Positions 6,089 to 7,255 of a DNA stretch of 7,255 nt are shown one piece after another. The notes beneath the pieces were generated by a model. The model had not been told where the DNA came from. It did not search any database and was given only the letters and a program-made list of their open reading frames with translations. Positions within the stretch are counted from its first letter, which is position 1. The number at the start of each line of letters is the position of its first letter. Source of the stretch: Bacteroidales bacterium UBA6346 (GTDB lineage: Bacteria; Bacteroidota; Bacteroidia; Bacteroidales; UBA932); NCBI GenBank assembly GCA_002438905.1, contig DJSA01000013.1, forward strand, positions 1 through 7,255. Direction: 5' to 3'. Both the position numbers and the translations under genes were made by a program.

Positions 6089-6943
6089 TTAGTATATTTC
6101 AAATTTTCCATTTTCCCGCGCCTGCTCAAGCAAGTCCTGTTCCAATCCGGACACGAGTTCACGCTTGCGGGTGCTCAAAAGTATGTCACGAATCAGCGGC
6201 GTCGCATAGCCTATCGGAGCAATCTTACCGGCCGGCATGTATTCACGTATATACGCCAAGGAAAGCAGTCCGGTGTCCCCGCTGTATTCTATCCACTCCC
6301 CTTTCTTAAAAGTCATAAGTTCGGCGTAGTCGAGCCCGAACTCCTTCGCGAGAACCGTCATGTCAATCCACCTTCCGCCGAAATTCTCGTACTTTATCGC
6401 CGAGGAATATGCCAGAGAGTCGGTTATCTGCATCTGCGTGACATCATCGGAGACTATGTTCCTGCGAAATTCCGCCAGCGATGGAGATTCCGGAGATATG
6501 CAGAGAAAGTCCGCCCGCACCACCGGTATATGCAGGACAAACTTCTCCGGATGCTTCCGGTAATATTCCTCAATCTGCCCGTCAGTGACCAAGGTGTCAA
6601 GACGGTCGTTGATGTAGCGCTGTTCGTAACGGTACTTCAGAAGAGACTTGCGATAGTCGTCAAGTTCCTTTGTTACATCGAGTTCCTCCTTAGTCAGCTG
6701 TTTTTCAGCGACATTGAGAAATATTATGTCCGACGCCCATGTGTTGATGTACTGATGGGCGAGCCGCGTGCTATCCTCCGCCGAAATTCCCGATGGGAGA
6801 GCCTTGTTCAGGTCGCTGCGGTAAAGCCTCGACTTCCCCACGGAAGCCACCACCTCCCCGGACATGACATGCTCCGCCCACTCGCATCCCGTCAGCGAAA
6901 GGGCGGTCAAAGCACAAAGTTCAAATACTATCCGATGTTTCAT
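6089..6943 (-). CDS. SurA-like lipoprotein with degenerate parvulin region (putative periplasmic chaperone)
   Basis: A 284-residue lipoprotein: the signal peptide ends LSLTGC with the lipidated Cys at residue 20. The next residues (GEVVASVGKSRLYRSDLNKAL) resemble the opening of SurA and PpiC-type proteins, where a VASVG-like strand precedes the helical chaperone domain. Helices follow at about 52-135 (SGISAEDSTRLAHQYINTWA ... GQIEEYYRKHPEKF), again as in SurA and PrsA. Residues about 137-240 occupy the place of a parvulin domain, but the RHIL motif is replaced by RADFLCI and the GG and second-His motifs are missing, so catalysis is unlikely. A terminal helix (about 245-278) may pack on the N-domain. 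Homologues in Bacteroidales are annotated as hypothetical or as peptidyl-prolyl isomerase. It is the first gene of the operon with surA and the OstA-like gene, suggesting a membrane-anchored helper for outer-membrane biogenesis. The family link rests on motifs and context, and its substrate is unknown. Confidence 0.8.
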   Translation of the reverse strand: MKHRIVFELCALTALSLTGCEWAEHVMSGEVVASVGKSRLYRSDLNKALPSGISAEDSTRLAHQYINTWASDIIFLNVAEKQLTKEELDVTKELDDYRKSLLKYRYEQRYINDRLDTLVTDGQIEEYYRKHPEKFVLHIPVVRADFLCISPESPSLAEFRRNIVSDDVTQMQITDSLAYSSAIKYENFGGRWIDMTVLAKEFGLDYAELMTFKKGEWIEYSGDTGLLSLAYIREYMPAGKIAPIGYATPLIRDILLSTRKRELVSGLEQDLLEQARENGKFEIY

Positions 6944-6957
6944 AATCCTGCAACGCC

Positions 6958-6975
6958 ACGGACATCCAAATCCGT
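6958..6975 (-). promoter_or_regulatory. Small dyad (ACGGA-N8-TCCGT) in the putative leader of the surA operon
   Basis: The minus strand reads ACGGATTTGGATGTCCGT, a 5-bp stem with an 8-base loop, placed between the candidate -7 box and the start codon (14 bases before ATG). It could be a leader hairpin or a protein-binding dyad. A near copy lies in the leader of the divergent gene at 7143-7158. Confidence 0.4.
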
Positions 6976-6993
6976 TACTACACGTCCAACTTG

Positions 6994-7001
6994 CAAAGAT
7001 A
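6994..7001 (-). promoter_or_regulatory. Candidate Bacteroidetes -7 promoter box for the surA operon
   Basis: The minus strand reads TATCTTTG, a full match to TAnnTTTG. A start site 5-8 bases on would give a leader of about 45 bases before the ATG at 6943. The best upstream TTG (7028-7030) is 26 bases away, further than the usual 19-20, so the -33 part is weak. Confidence 0.55.
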
Positions 7002-7105
7002 ATAAGAATATGTTTAAATTCTTATCACAATCATTTTTACTTGTAGAATCTGATTCTTAATGAGAACATCCTCCTTACAAAAACTTTCGACAATTCAAAA
7101 CGCTA

Positions 7106-7140
7106 TTTGTTGCGAAAATGCAATAGTCCGCATATTTTTT
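7106..7140 (+). promoter_or_regulatory. Candidate promoter for the divergent plus-strand gene
   Basis: TTTGTTG at 7106-7112 could serve as the -33 element and TATTTTTT at 7133-7140 as a -7 element (one mismatch to TAnnTTTG), with about 20 bases between TTG and the -7 box. This would place the start site at about 7146, some 20 bases before the ATG at 7167. The match is imperfect. Confidence 0.35.
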
Positions 7141-7142
7141 CA

Positions 7143-7158
7143 ACGGATTTTTCTCCGT
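7143..7158 (+). promoter_or_regulatory. Small dyad (ACGGA-N6-TCCGT) before the divergent gene
   Basis: The plus strand reads ACGGATTTTTCTCCGT, a 5-bp stem with a 6-base loop ending 8 bases before the ATG at 7167. It shares AACGGATTT and TCCGT, in the same orientation to its gene, with the dyad in the surA-operon leader. No T run follows, so it is not a terminator. Confidence 0.35.
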
Positions 7159-7166
7159 CACTTTGC

Positions 7167-7255
7167 ATGAACAAAATTTTAATGTTTATGAAAGATATGA
7201 CAGAGACCTTCAAAAACAACGAGGTGAAGATTCCGAAGTTCGCGAGCCTGCTTTC
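7167..7255 (+). CDS. Start of an unrecognised divergent gene (truncated by window edge)
   Basis: An open frame begins at ATG 7167 and continues without a stop to the window end (29 codons). The protein begins MNKILMFMKDMTETFKNNEV and continues KIPKFASLL. Further in-frame ATG codons at 7182, 7188 and 7197 leave the exact start open. No signal peptide is evident in the visible part, and the family cannot be recognised from so little. Support comes from the candidate promoter upstream, the sharp change from AT-rich spacer to coding-like composition near 7200, and the divergent arrangement with the surA operon. It could be a chance frame. Confidence 0.5.
   Translation, partial: MNKILMFMKDMTETFKNNEVKIPKFASLL

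Noticed and set aside
5612..7060. Plus-strand open frame of 482 codons spanning surA and the upstream lipoprotein gene
   Set aside because: It is antisense to two genes with clear signal peptides and family motifs. Its protein has no recognisable domain and is rich in His, Arg and Leu as expected for an antisense shadow, and it runs across the divergent spacer.

Overview
The window looks like a chromosomal segment from a Bacteroidales bacterium. The exact family cannot be fixed from 7 kb; a Muribaculaceae- or Rikenellaceae-like gut lineage is possible. The indications are a SusC/RagA-type TonB-dependent receptor start, a co-transcribed SurA/OstA envelope cluster, roughly balanced base composition in genes with very AT-rich spacers, and promoter boxes of the Bacteroidetes type (TAnnTTTG at -7).

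Almost everything is read on the minus strand. From right to left, positions 6943 to 1944 hold a tight three-gene operon. It encodes a lipid-anchored SurA-like chaperone with a degenerate parvulin domain, a soluble periplasmic SurA with two parvulin domains, and a large OstA-like (LptA/LptD N-domain family) protein. The gaps are 6 and 8 bases. The genes fit one task: bringing outer-membrane proteins and LPS components across the periplasm. E. coli also pairs lptD with surA in one operon. The OstA-like protein carries two kinds of low-complexity insert: six-residue DSL repeats and highly charged Ala/Glu/Lys/Arg segments.

After a 132-base AT-rich spacer, positions 1811 to 1 start a second minus-strand unit: a lipoprotein of the GHL10/DUF187-like TIM-barrel glycosidase group, then 13 bases later a SusC-type receptor cut by the window edge. 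This looks like the front of a polysaccharide utilisation locus. The lipoprotein gene has a run of nine G directly after its lipid-attachment cysteine codon, and a change of one base either way would end translation within a few codons.

At the far right, a divergent plus-strand gene begins at about 7167 and runs off the edge; only 29 codons are visible and it is not recognised. The 223-base divergent spacer (6944-7166) holds a candidate promoter for each direction. Each putative leader carries a similar small dyad (AACGGATTT...TCCGT). No RNA genes, CRISPR arrays, insertion sequences or clear intrinsic terminators were seen.
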